From NCBI GenBank assembly GCA_031277855.1, contig JAITLO010000049.1, positions 1 through 64,000 on the forward strand: a DNA stretch of 64,000 nucleotides, given 5' to 3'. This DNA is from Acidovorax sp. Its GTDB lineage: Bacteria > Pseudomonadota > Gammaproteobacteria > Burkholderiales > Burkholderiaceae_C. Made by a program: the position numbers and the translations under genes. The first letter of the stretch is position 1. Every line of letters starts with the position of its first letter. The notes beneath the pieces were generated by a model, which saw only the letters and a program-made list of their open reading frames with translations, was not told the origin of the DNA and did no database searches. Shown piece after piece: positions 28,362 to 37,645 of the stretch.

Positions 28362-29271
28362 CGGACAGCTGCTTCAGGTTCTCCCTGAGCGCGCCCGGGC
28401 CGGCGTTGGAGAGCAAATACCAGTTGGCCGCGTTCAGATAAATGATGTGCTGGTTGCGCCAGGCCTTGGTGGCGTGCACCAGCTTGTTGTCCAGCAGCTT
28501 GCGCGCCGAAGCGCCTTCGCGGCCGATGGCGGCATCGCGGTCCAGCACCAGCAACCAATCGGGATTGGTCTTGAGCAGGTACTCAAAAGACACGGCCTGG
28601 CCATGCTTGGAGACTTCGATCTTGTCCTTGACCGGCTGCACACCAAACACCGTATACAGCATGTCAAAACGCGAGCCCGGACCATAAACACTCATCTTGC
28701 CGCCATTGGTCATCAGCATCAGGCCCGAGCCCTGTTGCTGCGCCTTGGCCTTGACGGCGGCGATCTCCGATTCAATGGTTTTGATCTCCGCCTCGCCCTT
28801 TTGCGGCACGCCGTAGATGGTGGAAATCGCGCGGATGTTGCGGTAGATCTGCGTCAGCTGGTCACCGTCACCCACGGTCACATCCAGCACCGGTGCGAAC
28901 TTGGACAGCTCGGCAATCTTGGGCAGGGTGCGGTTGCCGGCAATGATGAGATCGGGCTTGAGCGCCTTGAGCTTTTCATAGTCGGGCTCGAACAGGCTGC
29001 CGATGTGGGGGTACTTGGTCTGGTCTTTGTACGCAGCCAGTAATGGGGGCAACGCCTGATTGGGCACGCCGTGCACGGCACCACCCAGGCTCTGGATGAT
29101 GTCCAGCGCGCCCAGGTCATAGACCACCACGGTCTTGGGCTGCAACGGCAGCGAGACCTCGCCCCGGCTGTCCTTCACCGTCACATCGGCCGCCTGCGCC
29201 GCCGACCACGACAGCGTCAATGCCAAGCCCAATCCCGCCAGCGTCTGGCGGCGCGTCCACAAACCTTGCAT
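28345..29271 (-). CDS. Siderophore-binding periplasmic protein
   Basis: This 308-residue solute-binding protein resembles the VctP/CeuE/YclQ group of iron-siderophore receptors (VVVYDLGALDIIQSLG, GSLFEPDYEKLKALKPDLII, GDGDQLTQIYRNIRAI). The start at 29271 gives a compact signal peptide with an arginine pair (MQGLWTRRQTLAGLGLALTL) and cleavage after AQA. A purine-rich AAAGGA lies about nine bases upstream. In-frame ATGs at 29280 and 29289 are alternatives. First gene of the operon, behind a Fur box. The ligand (catecholate or other) cannot be assigned. Confidence 0.88.
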   Translation of the reverse strand: MQGLWTRRQTLAGLGLALTLSWSAAQAADVTVKDSRGEVSLPLQPKTVVVYDLGALDIIQSLGGAVHGVPNQALPPLLAAYKDQTKYPHIGSLFEPDYEKLKALKPDLIIAGNRTLPKIAELSKFAPVLDVTVGDGDQLTQIYRNIRAISTIYGVPQKGEAEIKTIESEIAAVKAKAQQQGSGLMLMTNGGKMSVYGPGSRFDMLYTVFGVQPVKDKIEVSKHGQAVSFEYLLKTNPDWLLVLDRDAAIGREGASARKLLDNKLVHATKAWRNQHIIYLNAANWYLLSNAGPGALRENLKQLSDAFGR

Positions 29272-29318
29272 AGCTTCCATCCTTTGCATTGCACCGGGCC
29301 TTGCAGCCCCTTGAAACA

Positions 29319-29339
29319 ATTTTATGAGAATCATTCTCA
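29319..29339 (-). promoter_or_regulatory. Fur box over the siderophore operon promoter
   Basis: TGAGAATCATTCTCA (29325-29339) is a perfect 7-1-7 palindrome of the Fur type. It lies 54 bases upstream of the binding-protein start and overlaps the likely -10 (TAAAAT on the minus strand, 29324-29319). Iron-replete repression by Fur is the expected behaviour. The rest of the gap to the next gene (29340-29528) holds a 9-base-stem hairpin at 29462-29483 (GGCGCTGGG/CCCAGCGCC), downstream of the gamma-glutamyltransferase gene, and nothing else recognisable. Confidence 0.85.
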
Positions 29340-29528
29340 GTAAAAGTTCAATACCAATGCAGGATGTGCGATATCCATGCCTCCCGCTGCAAAACCAGCG
29401 CAGAGGGTGCAGGCACCAGGCCCTGGGACCATGCACACAACAGCGCAGGCCTGGGTAGCGAGGCGCTGGGCCGCCCCAGCGCCCTCTCCCCCTCAAGGCG
29501 TGTTCACGCTCTCAGAACCCATCAGGCC

Positions 29529-31148
29529 TCAATACGCCACTGCGCAGCCATCCTTGCGCGGATCAGAGCCGGCAATGTAGTGGCCCTGCGGATCGCGCAG
29601 CACCAGTTGGGCACCGCCGAAGGCAAACACACCATGGCCTTCCTCCACCGTCACGGCATGGCCGCGCGCGCGCAGTGCTTCCACCACGGCGGGGTCGAAG
29701 GCAGGCTCCACCGCCACGCCCTTGCCACCGGTCACACGCCAGCGTGGGGCATCGGCCGCAGCCTGGGGGTTTTGTCCATAGCGCAGCACGCGCAGCGCCA
29801 TCTGGGTGTGGCCCTGGCTTTGCATGGGGCCGCCCATGACGCCAAAAGCCATTTGCGGCTGCCCGTCCACCCCCATGGCAAAGGCTGGAATGATGGTGTG
29901 CGAAGGGCGCTTGTTCGGCGCCACCTGGTTGGGGTGGCCGGCCTCGGTGGTAAAGCCATGGCCGCGGTTTTGCAGGCTGATGCCGGTGCCCGGCACCACC
30001 ACCCCCGAGCCAAAGCCCATGTAGTTGGACTGGATGAAGGAGACCATCATGCCGTCGGCATCGGCCGCCGCCAGATAGACCGTGCCACCGGGGCGCGGAG
30101 CACCACAGCCCGGGTCGCCGGCCTGTTCGGTGTCGATCAAGGCAGCACGCCGGCGCAGATAGTCGGCGGCCAGCAATTCGTCCGGCGCCACCTGCATGGC
30201 GTCGGCATCGGCGTTGTAGGCCTGCAGATCGGCCAGCGCCAGCTTCATGGCCTCGATGCTGGCATGCACGGTTTCCACATCCTCTACCGGGTGCTGGCCC
30301 ACGCCGTGGATATCCAACATGCCCAGGGCCATCAGCGCGGCAATGCCCTGGCCATTGGGTGGAATCTCATGCACCACGCTGTCGCCAAAACGCTGGCTGA
30401 CGGTGCCCACCCAATCGCAGCGGTGTGCGGCCAGGTCTTGCTGCGTCATCGCCCCGCCACAGGCGGCTGCATGGGCTGCCATGCGCTCGGCCAGCTCGCC
30501 ACGGTAGAAGGCCTCGCCCTCGGTGGCGGCAATCAGCTCCAGCGTGCGCGCATGGGCTTCGCTGCGAAAAATCTCGCCAGCCCGCGGTGCATGCCCCTCG
30601 GGCATAAAGCACTCTGCAAAGCCCGGCTGCCCACCCAGCTTCTGCGCGCCCAGCTGCCACAGCGTGGCAATGGTGGGCGACACCGCAAAACCATTGCGGG
30701 CGTAGTCAATGGCGGGCTGTGCCAGATGCGCAAACGGCAGGCGGCCAAAGCGGCGCGACAGCTCCACCCAGGCCGACACCGCACCCGGCACGGTGACGGC
30801 ATCCCAGCCTTTTTCCGGAATACCGCCGCGTGCCGCGAAATACTCCGGCGTCCAGGCCGCCGGCGAACGGCCCGAGGCATTCAGGCCATGCAGCGCCTTG
30901 CCATCCCACAAAATGCAAAAGGCATCGCTGCCCAGGCCGCAGCCCGTGGGCTCCACCACGGTCAGCGCCATGGCCGAGGCAATGGCGGCATCCACGGCAT
31001 TGCCACCTGCCAGCAGCATGCGCAGCCCGGCCTGCGCGGCCAGAGGCTGCGAGGTGGACACCACATTGCGGCCCAGCACGGGCGAGCGGCGGGAGGCATG
31101 GGGCAAGGCCCAATCACGCACGGGCGACGCAGCGGTCGAATCGGTCAT
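29529..31148 (-). CDS. Gamma-glutamyltransferase family protein (cytoplasmic type)
   Basis: This 539-residue Ntn-hydrolase of the gamma-glutamyltranspeptidase family is normally made as a precursor that cleaves itself before a nucleophilic threonine. Family segments include LLAGGNAVDAAIASAMALTVVEP near the N-terminus and GGTVYLAAADADGMMVSFIQ, where the threonine should start the small subunit. A late GGPMQSQGHTQ segment is also present. There is no signal peptide, unlike periplasmic glutathione-cleaving Ggt, so a cytoplasmic acylase-like role is possible. It lies five bases after a Bug/TctC binding-protein gene in the same operon. A GTG one codon upstream is an alternative start. Confidence 0.87.
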   Translation of the reverse strand: MTDSTAASPVRDWALPHASRRSPVLGRNVVSTSQPLAAQAGLRMLLAGGNAVDAAIASAMALTVVEPTGCGLGSDAFCILWDGKALHGLNASGRSPAAWTPEYFAARGGIPEKGWDAVTVPGAVSAWVELSRRFGRLPFAHLAQPAIDYARNGFAVSPTIATLWQLGAQKLGGQPGFAECFMPEGHAPRAGEIFRSEAHARTLELIAATEGEAFYRGELAERMAAHAAACGGAMTQQDLAAHRCDWVGTVSQRFGDSVVHEIPPNGQGIAALMALGMLDIHGVGQHPVEDVETVHASIEAMKLALADLQAYNADADAMQVAPDELLAADYLRRRAALIDTEQAGDPGCGAPRPGGTVYLAAADADGMMVSFIQSNYMGFGSGVVVPGTGISLQNRGHGFTTEAGHPNQVAPNKRPSHTIIPAFAMGVDGQPQMAFGVMGGPMQSQGHTQMALRVLRYGQNPQAAADAPRWRVTGGKGVAVEPAFDPAVVEALRARGHAVTVEEGHGVFAFGGAQLVLRDPQGHYIAGSDPRKDGCAVAY

Positions 31149-31153
31149 CACAA

Positions 31154-32152
31154 CTACTCCAGAGAAATTTTTTGCTCGCGTATCACCTGGGCCCAGCGCT
31201 GGCTGTCTGCCGCCACCATGGCCGCAAATGCAGCCGGGCTGCCGGAGGCCGGCACAGCGCCCACCTGGGCCATGGCCTGGACCACCGCAGGCGCCTGCAC
31301 CGCCTGGGCAAAGGCCTGGTGTATGCGCGCCACCAGCGGTGCTGGCAACCGCGCAGGGCCGTACAAGCCAAACCAGGTGACGGCAGTGAAGCCCGGCAGG
31401 CCGGACTCGGCCACCGTGGGCAGCTCCGGCGCCAGCGGCGAACGCTGGCCACTGGTGACGGCCAGCGCCCGCACGCGCCCGGCGCGTGCCTGGGGCATGG
31501 CGGTGACGATGGAATCAAACAGCACATGCACCTGGCCCGCCGCCAGGTCTGTGATGGACTGGCCCGTGCCCTTGTAGGGCACATGAGTCAGCTCCATACC
31601 GGCGCGGGCGGCAAACTCCGCCCCGTTCAGGTGAACAATGGTGCCATTGCCACTGCTGGCGTAATTCAGCTGGCGCGGGTGGGCCTTGGCATAGCTGATC
31701 AGCTCGGCCACGGATTTCACCGGCAGCCCGGCCGTGACCAGCAGCACATTGGGCGCATCCGCCAGATGGGCAATGGGCGTGAAGTCGCGCACCGGGTCAT
31801 AGGCCAGGCGCGGCATCAGGTGCGGAGAAATGGCATGGGTGCTGGTGGTGGTCAGCAGCAAGGTGTAGCCATCGGCCGGAGCCTTGGCCACCTCGGCCGC
31901 GCCAATGGTGCCGCCAGCGCCGGTGCGGTTGTCCACCACCACCGACTGGCCCAGCGCCACGGCCACATTCTGGGCAACCACACGGGCCACCACATCGGTG
32001 GCTCCACCAGCGGGAAAGGGCACGACCAGCCGTAAAGACTTGCTGGGCCAGGCAGGCGTTTGCGCCTGAACCGCCAGCACCGGCCACAGCAATCCGCAGG
32101 CCAGGGCCATGGCAGCCCGCCGGCGGGCCCGGAAAGGGGAGGGAAAAGGCAT
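31154..32152 (-). CDS. Bug/TctC-family periplasmic solute-binding protein
   Basis: This 332-residue protein is of the tripartite tricarboxylate transporter receptor (Bug) family, which is greatly expanded in betaproteobacteria. It has a signal peptide ending in AVQAQ and typical motifs (WPSKSLRLVVPFPAGGATD, VVDNRTGAGGTIGA, ALAVTSGQRSP). The start is preceded by AGGAGA. No membrane components (TctA/TctB) are adjacent, as is usual for orphan Bug proteins. Co-transcription with the gamma-glutamyltransferase gene hints that it captures a carboxylate or amide processed by that enzyme. The ligand is unknown. Confidence 0.88.
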   Translation of the reverse strand: MPFPSPFRARRRAAMALACGLLWPVLAVQAQTPAWPSKSLRLVVPFPAGGATDVVARVVAQNVAVALGQSVVVDNRTGAGGTIGAAEVAKAPADGYTLLLTTTSTHAISPHLMPRLAYDPVRDFTPIAHLADAPNVLLVTAGLPVKSVAELISYAKAHPRQLNYASSGNGTIVHLNGAEFAARAGMELTHVPYKGTGQSITDLAAGQVHVLFDSIVTAMPQARAGRVRALAVTSGQRSPLAPELPTVAESGLPGFTAVTWFGLYGPARLPAPLVARIHQAFAQAVQAPAVVQAMAQVGAVPASGSPAAFAAMVAADSQRWAQVIREQKISLE

Positions 32153-32274
32153 ATGTCTCCTGTGCATCCGGGCTTGTGGTGCACCCGGTAGCGGGCATCT
32201 TAGAAAAGCCCTGCCATGCAGACCAGCAGCATTTTTGCAATCTACCATTGCTGTTTTGGCAAACCTCACTCCCC

Positions 32275-33183
32275 ATGCGCTCCGAACTGCTGCAGGACAC
32301 GGCCCTACGTTACTTTGCCGAGGTGGCCCGCAGCGGTTCGCTGACCGAGGCCTCCGAACGCCTGCATGTGGCCAGCTCGGCCCTGAGCCGGCAGATTGCC
32401 GGGCTGGAGCAGCGCATGGGCTGCGCCCTGTTCGAACGCCATCCGCGCGGCATGGTGTTGACGGCCGCGGGTGAAGTGCTGGCACGCCACGCCCGCCATG
32501 CCGCGCTGGATGCCGAGCGTGCGCTGGAAGACATTGCTGCCCTGCAAGGCCTGCGCAGCGGGCGGGTGCGCATTGCCACATCGGACGCTTTTGCCAGCGA
32601 GTTTCTGCCGCGGCTGTGTGCCCAGTTCCAAGGCAGCCACCAGGGCATACGCTTTGACATCCAGGTCTGGCCCACGCCCCAGGTGCCCGAACGGCTGCGC
32701 CTGGGAGAGGCCGATATCGGCCTGTGCTTCAGCCGGGCACCGGCGCCGGGTGTGGCCGTGGTCTGCCGCCTGCCCGCACCGGTGGTGGCCCTGGTTCCAC
32801 CCGGGCATGCACTGGCCACACAACGCAACACCACGCTGGCCGAGCTCTCGCGCCACCCTCTGGGTCTGCCGCCGGCCGATACGGCCGTGCGCCAGATTCT
32901 GGACATGGCCTGCAGCCGCCAGGGCCTGCTGCTGGAGCCGGTGATTGAAAGCAACCATGCCCAGACCTTGCTGCGCTTCGTCGCCGAAGGTGGCGGCCTG
33001 GCCGTGGGCAGCGAGATTGCGGCCCGCCACCTCCAGGCCACGGGTGCACTGCATGTGCTGCCGCTGCGCGACCGTGGCATGGAGCTGCGCGACATCGAGG
33101 TGCAAACACTGGCCGGGCGCCACCTGCCGCATGCGGCCCAGTCATTTCTGGCGCTGCTGCAGCAGCGCCTGCCCGCTCAATAA
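32275..33183 (+). CDS. LysR-family regulator, divergent from the Bug/GGT operon
   Basis: This 302-residue LysR-type regulator has an N-terminal helix-turn-helix (SLTEASERLHVASSALSRQI, about 22-41) and a substrate-binding C-terminal half. It is divergent from the Bug-protein gene with 122 bases between the starts, the standard arrangement for a regulator acting on its neighbour. Its stop codon overlaps the end of the convergent ung gene by seven bases. The start at 32275 (MRSELLQDTALRYF) fits the family. Confidence 0.88.
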   Translation: MRSELLQDTALRYFAEVARSGSLTEASERLHVASSALSRQIAGLEQRMGCALFERHPRGMVLTAAGEVLARHARHAALDAERALEDIAALQGLRSGRVRIATSDAFASEFLPRLCAQFQGSHQGIRFDIQVWPTPQVPERLRLGEADIGLCFSRAPAPGVAVVCRLPAPVVALVPPGHALATQRNTTLAELSRHPLGLPPADTAVRQILDMACSRQGLLLEPVIESNHAQTLLRFVAEGGGLAVGSEIAARHLQATGALHVLPLRDRGMELRDIEVQTLAGRHLPHAAQSFLALLQQRLPAQ

Positions 33184-33908
33184 CCGTGCTGCTCGCGAAA
33201 GCGCTTGGCCGCGCCAAAGTGGCCGTTGCCCATAAAGGGCACGGGCGGGCGCAGCGCGGACAGCGGCGAGGGGTGGTTGCTGGTCAGCACCAGGTGACCA
33301 CGGTCCTGGGGAATCAGCACGCGCTTGGACTGGGCATGGCTGCCCCACAGCATGAACACCGTGGGCCGGCCCTGCTCGGCCACCTGGCGAATGATGGCAT
33401 CGGTCAGCAGCTCCCAGCCGCGCTTGCTGTGGCTGGCGGCCTGGCCCTCTTCCACCGTCAAACAGGTGTTGAGCAGCAGCACACCGTTTTGCGCCCACTT
33501 CACCAGGCTGCCGCCCGGTTGCGGAAAGGGCGGAAAGGGCTGACCCAGATCGCGCTGGATTTCCTTGAAGATGTTTTGCAGCGAAGGCGGCAGGCGCACA
33601 CCCGAAGCCACGGAAAACGCCAGCCCCTCGGCCTGACCCCGGCCGTGGTAGGGGTCTTGCCCCAGTATGACCAGGCGCACATCTTCGGGCGCCGTCAGCT
33701 CCAGCGCACGCAGCGGCTGCGGCGGAAAGATGGCGGCGCCGTCGTCCAGGCGCTGCTGCAGATAGTCCAGCAGCTGCTGGCCGGTGGACGAGAAGAAGAA
33801 CGTATCCACCGCATCCTGCCAGCCCGGCGCCACGGCCCAATCGCTGGGATTGGCGCTCATCAATTGCGTAGCAGCTGCTGCGTTTGTATCGGTCATTTCA
33901 GGCCACAT
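33177..33908 (-). CDS. ung: Uracil-DNA glycosylase
   Basis: Ung removes uracil from DNA as the first step of base-excision repair. The 243-residue product has the catalytic water-activating motif GQDPYHGRGQAEGLAFSV and the DNA-intercalation loop region HPSPLSALRPPVPFMGNGHF. Length is normal. An ATG at 33896 is an alternative start. It follows trpC in the same direction, but a terminator-like hairpin lies between them. Confidence 0.95.
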   Translation of the reverse strand: MWPEMTDTNAAAATQLMSANPSDWAVAPGWQDAVDTFFFSSTGQQLLDYLQQRLDDGAAIFPPQPLRALELTAPEDVRLVILGQDPYHGRGQAEGLAFSVASGVRLPPSLQNIFKEIQRDLGQPFPPFPQPGGSLVKWAQNGVLLLNTCLTVEEGQAASHSKRGWELLTDAIIRQVAEQGRPTVFMLWGSHAQSKRVLIPQDRGHLVLTSNHPSPLSALRPPVPFMGNGHFGAAKRFREQHGY

Positions 33909-33920
33909 TCATACTCAAGA

Positions 33921-33972
33921 ACAAGAAAGGCAGGCACAGGCCGCTCACTTTTTTTGGGTGCGGCTTGCCTGC
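33921..33972 (-). terminator. Terminator-like hairpin after trpC
   Basis: On the minus strand a long interrupted stem (GCAGGCA paired with TGCCTGC, inside it GCCGC paired with GCGGC, 15-base loop) starts about 20 bases past the trpC stop. It is followed by a T-rich tract (CTTTCTTGTTCTTG). It probably ends the trp operon before ung. Confidence 0.55.
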
Positions 33973-33990
33973 ATGCCGGCGCGACCGGGT

Positions 33991-34827
33991 TTACTTCTTC
34001 GGGTGGGCGAACAGCGCGGCCAGGGCTTCACCCGGTTCATCCGCACGCATGAATGCTTCGCCGACCAAGAAGGCATTGATGCCCGCATCGCGCATGGTCT
34101 TCACATCGTCGCGGGTGAGGATGCCGGACTCGGTCACCAGCAGGCGATCGGCCGGCACATTCTTCTGCAGCGCCAGCGTGGTCTGGATGTCGACTTCAAA
34201 GCTGCGCAGATTGCGGTTGTTAATGCCCACCAGCGGGGTCTTGAGTTTGAGCGCACGCTCCAGCTCGGCGCCGTCGTGCACCTCCACCAGCACCGCCATG
34301 TCCAGGCTGCGGGCGATCTGCTCCATCTCGGCCGTCTGCGCGTCGTCTAGGCAGGCGGCAATCAGCAGCACCGCGTCGGCACCCATTACGCGCGACTCGT
34401 AGATCTGATAGGGGTCGACCATGAAGTCCTTGCGCAGCACCGGCAGCAAGGTGCTGGCGCGGGCCTGCTTCAAGAAGTCAGGCTCGCCCTGGAAGAACTG
34501 GCGGTCGGTCAGTACCGACAGGCAGGCCGCCGTGGCATTGCCGTGGATCTTGGCCTTGGTGTTGCTATTACCCACCATATAGCTTTGGGCGATGTCGGCG
34601 GGGTCGAAGTCCGCACGGATCACGCCCTTGCTGGGGCTGGCCTTTTTGATTTCGGCAATCACCGCAGCCTGGCCCTGCTCTATCTTGGCACGCATGGCGC
34701 CGATGAAGTCGCGCGTGCTGACGCGGCTTTCGGCGTCGCGGCGCATGGCTTCCAGCGGCATGCGCTTTTTGGCGGCTGCCACTTCCTCGACCTTGACGTC
34801 GCAGATTTTTTTCAGAATGTCGGACAT
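33991..34827 (-). CDS. trpC: Indole-3-glycerol phosphate synthase
   Basis: TrpC converts the carboxyphenylamino-deoxyribulose phosphate to indole-3-glycerol phosphate. The 278-residue beta/alpha-barrel has [51 protein letters not shown] and TESGI, carrying the catalytic lysines and glutamates. It is the last gene of the trp operon. It follows the stop of the TPR-protein gene after only two bases, and its ribosome-binding site (AAGGTGA) lies inside the end of that gene, so its expression depends on the inserted gene being transcribed. Confidence 0.96.
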   Translation of the reverse strand: MSDILKKICDVKVEEVAAAKKRMPLEAMRRDAESRVSTRDFIGAMRAKIEQGQAAVIAEIKKASPSKGVIRADFDPADIAQSYMVGNSNTKAKIHGNATAACLSVLTDRQFFQGEPDFLKQARASTLLPVLRKDFMVDPYQIYESRVMGADAVLLIAACLDDAQTAEMEQIARSLDMAVLVEVHDGAELERALKLKTPLVGINNRNLRSFEVDIQTTLALQKNVPADRLLVTESGILTRDDVKTMRDAGINAFLVGEAFMRADEPGEALAALFAHPKK

Positions 34828-34829
34828 TT

Positions 34830-36251
34830 TTATTCACCTTCGTGCGCTTGGCGCTGCTCAATTAATTCCTGCACTTGTGTTAACGCTTGGCGGCAATTTT
34901 TCTCTTTTACACAGTCAGTGCCCGCTGTAAACGCAACTAGCGCGCCTTCAAGGCAGCCCTTAGCCTCATGGAGATACCTTCTTTGCTCTAACGACTCATC
35001 ACTACTTAATCTGGCCAGATCACGCAACACACTGCCCAAGTTGTTTTGGGTCGACGCCCAGTCCATCGGTACACGCTCTCGGGTGCGCTCCTGCAACGCA
35101 GACCGGTAGGCATCTACCGACTGCTGCAGTAGGCCTGCATCGCCCTGCTGCTGGCCCAACACACTCAATACATTGCCTAAGTTGCTTTGGATCGCCGCCC
35201 AACTCATGGGCACACGCTCTCGGGTGCGCTCCTGCAATGCAGACCGGTAGGCTTGTTCAGCGCCCTTCAGCATCTGCGTATCTTTATTCCTGTAGCCCAA
35301 CGTCCACATCGCATCACCTTGGCTATGCAACGCATCGCCCAATCTAGCCCCACTGAGATGCTGAACAGCCTGCGTGAAACTCTTGAGGGCTTGTAATTCC
35401 CCTGCAAACTGAATATCAGGGTTGGATTGCTGACTAGCATCTCGGAGGCATGCATTTCCAAACGCCAACGCAGTTTCACCATCATTTGGCATTAGCTGTA
35501 GACGCTGCTGCCATAAAGACAGAGCCGTGTGCCAATCATTCCGGGCCTGTGCATCCAGTGCGTTAAGCCTTAACCGTTCATGCAGAGGTAGCAGCTCTAT
35601 CTTGGCCGCTGCATCTTGCATAGCACTCTGGACTTTGCGCGCTTGCTCAGTTCCTGGTTCAACATCGACAGCATTTATGCTGGCCACCACTGCCTTTATG
35701 TGGGCCAACCCATCTTCTGCACCTCTTTGGGCTGCGTGTGTGCGCTGCAATGATTGCTCCGCCTGAGCAAGCAGTTCTTCCAGCTTGCTGCGCATCTTCG
35801 TCATTTCAGCCTCATGTGCTTTGATGGTTTTTAGCTGATCACTGTAGTCTTGGCGTTGCTTGCGTGTCAAAAAGAAAGGGACGGCCACGCCAAAGATCGT
35901 CACCGCAATCCCCAGTGCAGCCAAAAGCATTCCAGCTCCTGCAATCCACCAATCTGCGGCCTTCTGAGAATTATTAACGGCTTGCACCACCTGCTCAGAC
36001 AGCTTCTGCACCTGCCCCCCCAGCAATCCCACCTCTTTCTCAACCTGCACCTTGAACGTACTCATCTCTGCAAAGCGTTGTGCCTCTTGGGCCTGCGCAA
36101 ACTGACGCAGTAAATCCTGCTGCGATGCAGTACCCTCTGAGATAGCAGCTAGAGGCGGTAATTCCGCTCCCACTGCGCCAAACACAGTGAATACACACAC
36201 TGCGATCATCGCGTTAACGCCATGCCGGATTTTCAAAAACAGATCGCGCAC
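34830..36251 (-). CDS. Membrane-anchored coiled-coil/TPR protein inserted in the trp operon
   Basis: This 473-residue protein has no known function. An N-terminal signal-like segment (about 12-29) is followed by a short region with heptad character. A transmembrane helix lies at about 101-128 ([20 protein letters not shown]) and a coiled coil at about 130-175. Tetratricopeptide repeats run from about 230 to 450, including two near-identical 47-residue units with [16 protein letters not shown]. This repeat type is common in bacterial scaffold-like TPR proteins. It starts with GTG behind a perfect AGGAGG five bases upstream. It lies between trpD and trpC, which are normally adjacent, and is less G+C-rich than its neighbours, suggesting later insertion. 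If the first segment is cleaved, the TPR part is probably cytoplasmic. Confidence 0.75.
   Translation of the reverse strand: MRDLFLKIRHGVNAMIAVCVFTVFGAVGAELPPLAAISEGTASQQDLLRQFAQAQEAQRFAEMSTFKVQVEKEVGLLGGQVQKLSEQVVQAVNNSQKAADWWIAGAGMLLAALGIAVTIFGVAVPFFLTRKQRQDYSDQLKTIKAHEAEMTKMRSKLEELLAQAEQSLQRTHAAQRGAEDGLAHIKAVVASINAVDVEPGTEQARKVQSAMQDAAAKIELLPLHERLRLNALDAQARNDWHTALSLWQQRLQLMPNDGETALAFGNACLRDASQQSNPDIQFAGELQALKSFTQAVQHLSGARLGDALHSQGDAMWTLGYRNKDTQMLKGAEQAYRSALQERTRERVPMSWAAIQSNLGNVLSVLGQQQGDAGLLQQSVDAYRSALQERTRERVPMDWASTQNNLGSVLRDLARLSSDESLEQRRYLHEAKGCLEGALVAFTAGTDCVKEKNCRQALTQVQELIEQRQAHEGE
35071..35252 (-). repeat. Tandem 141-base repeat inside the TPR gene
   Basis: The 41 bases 35071-35111 recur at 35212-35252 with a single C/T difference, and flanking bases are also similar, giving a period of 141 bases (47 codons). 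The near identity at the DNA level, including silent positions, points to recent duplication or gene conversion. The number of units may vary between strains. Confidence 0.85.
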
Positions 36252-36327
36252 CAGCGCCTCCTAATTTTTTGCTTCTTGTCTAATTCTCGGCTGCAACAAA
36301 GCATGCGGCTGTAGTGTGATGCTCTAG

Positions 36328-36504
36328 TCACGGAGCGGTGCATGGCCTGCTCGATCTTTTTGCTCCGTAAACGAGATTTACAACAAAGCTAAGAACTTCA
36401 CTTTTTGAGGGAACGATCAGGCCAACAACAGTGAACAGCAGGGAGATGCCCAGCACAATACAGGTGCCGGCATCGTTCCAGATGGGCGCATCCAGCAGAC
36501 TCAT
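36328..36504 (-). CDS. Small 58-residue membrane protein coupled to trpD
   Basis: An open frame starts at an ATG that overlaps the trpD stop as ATGA and ends at TGA (36330-36328). The product begins [13 protein letters not shown]. It has one hydrophobic helix ([18 protein letters not shown], about 15-32) and a second weakly hydrophobic stretch ([11 protein letters not shown]), with a basic tail. I do not recognise it. Translational coupling to trpD and one clean transmembrane segment argue for a real gene. It could also be the remnant of a larger membrane protein. The next gene, the TPR membrane protein, starts 76 bases later. Confidence 0.45.
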   Translation of the reverse strand: MSLLDAPIWNDAGTCIVLGISLLFTVVGLIVPSKSEVLSFVVNLVYGAKRSSRPCTAP

Positions 36505-37538
36505 AGCTTGCTGGTGTAATCCACCAGCTGCTGCAGTTTTTGCAGCGCGGCGCCGCTGTCCAGCGCCTGCTGGGCACGTTGCAGCCCGTCTTCAATCGAC
36601 GAGGCCACCTGGGCCGCATACAGCGCGGCACCGGCGTTGAGGCAGACGATGTCGCGCGCCGGGCCTTGTTCGCCCTGCAGCACGCCCAGCAGCATGGCTT
36701 TGGATTCTTCGGGATTCTCCACCTTCAGCGCGCGGGTGCCTGCCATGCGCAGGCCAAAGTCCTCGGGGTGGATTTCGTATTCACGCACCACGCCGTCCTT
36801 GAGCTCGCCCACCAGGGTGCCGGCGCCCAGGCTGATTTCGTCCAGGCCGTCACGGCCATAGACCACCAGCGCATGCTCGGCGCCCAGGCGCTGCAGGGCA
36901 CGCACCTGGATGCCGACCAGGTCTTCGTGGAACACGCCCATCAGAATGTTGGGTGCACCAGCCGGGTTGGTCAGCGGGCCCAGGATATTGAAGATGGTGC
37001 GCACGCCCAGCTCCTTGCGCACCGGGGCCACATTCTTCATGGCCGGGTGGTGGTTGGGGGCGAACATGAATCCTATGCCCACATCGCGTATGCAGTCGGC
37101 GATTTGCGCGGGCTGCAGCATGATGTTGACGCCCAGGGCTTCCATGGCATCGGCGCTGCCGCTTTTGCTGCTGACGCTGCGCCCGCCATGCTTGCTGACC
37201 TTGCCGCCAGCGGCGGCGATCACAAAGGTAGAGCAGGTGGAGATGTTGAAGGTGTTGGCACCGTCGCCCCCCGTGCCCACGATGTCCACCAGGCCGGTGC
37301 TGTCATGCACCTGCACCTTGTTGGAGAACTCGCGCATCACCTCGGCGGCGGCGGCGATTTCGCCAATGGTTTCCTTCTTCACGCGCAGGCCGGTGACGAT
37401 GGCCGCCGTCATCACGGGCGAGAGCTCGCCACGCATGATCATGCGCATCAGCTGCAGCATTTCGTCGTGAAAGATTTCGCGGTGTTCGATGGTGCGCTGC
37501 AGCGCTTCCTGGGGGGTGATGGTGTTGATGCTCGCCAT
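36501..37538 (-). CDS. trpD: Anthranilate phosphoribosyltransferase
   Basis: TrpD transfers the phosphoribosyl group from PRPP to anthranilate. The 345-residue product has the PRPP-binding glycine-rich loop [19 protein letters not shown], the [21 protein letters not shown] segment and [14 protein letters not shown]. Length is normal. It is separated from trpG by 152 bases containing a terminator-like hairpin, so it may be expressed at a different level from trpE-trpG. Its stop overlaps the start of a small membrane ORF. Confidence 0.97.
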   Translation of the reverse strand: MASINTITPQEALQRTIEHREIFHDEMLQLMRMIMRGELSPVMTAAIVTGLRVKKETIGEIAAAAEVMREFSNKVQVHDSTGLVDIVGTGGDGANTFNISTCSTFVIAAAGGKVSKHGGRSVSSKSGSADAMEALGVNIMLQPAQIADCIRDVGIGFMFAPNHHPAMKNVAPVRKELGVRTIFNILGPLTNPAGAPNILMGVFHEDLVGIQVRALQRLGAEHALVVYGRDGLDEISLGAGTLVGELKDGVVREYEIHPEDFGLRMAGTRALKVENPEESKAMLLGVLQGEQGPARDIVCLNAGAALYAAQVASSIEDGLQRAQQALDSGAALQKLQQLVDYTSKL

Positions 37539-37645
37539 GGCCCGATTCCTTTGCTATTGCTTGTGCAGCTTCCGCTGCGCTTTACGCCTGGATATGCGAT
37601 TGTTTTTGCTTTGAAAACCAGGCCGCATGCGCAGAAACTGCTATC

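Noticed and set aside
33177-33183. Seven-base overlap of the LysR and ung 3' ends as a regulatory feature
   Set aside because: Short convergent overlaps are common in compact genomes and no hairpin or T-run accompanies it.
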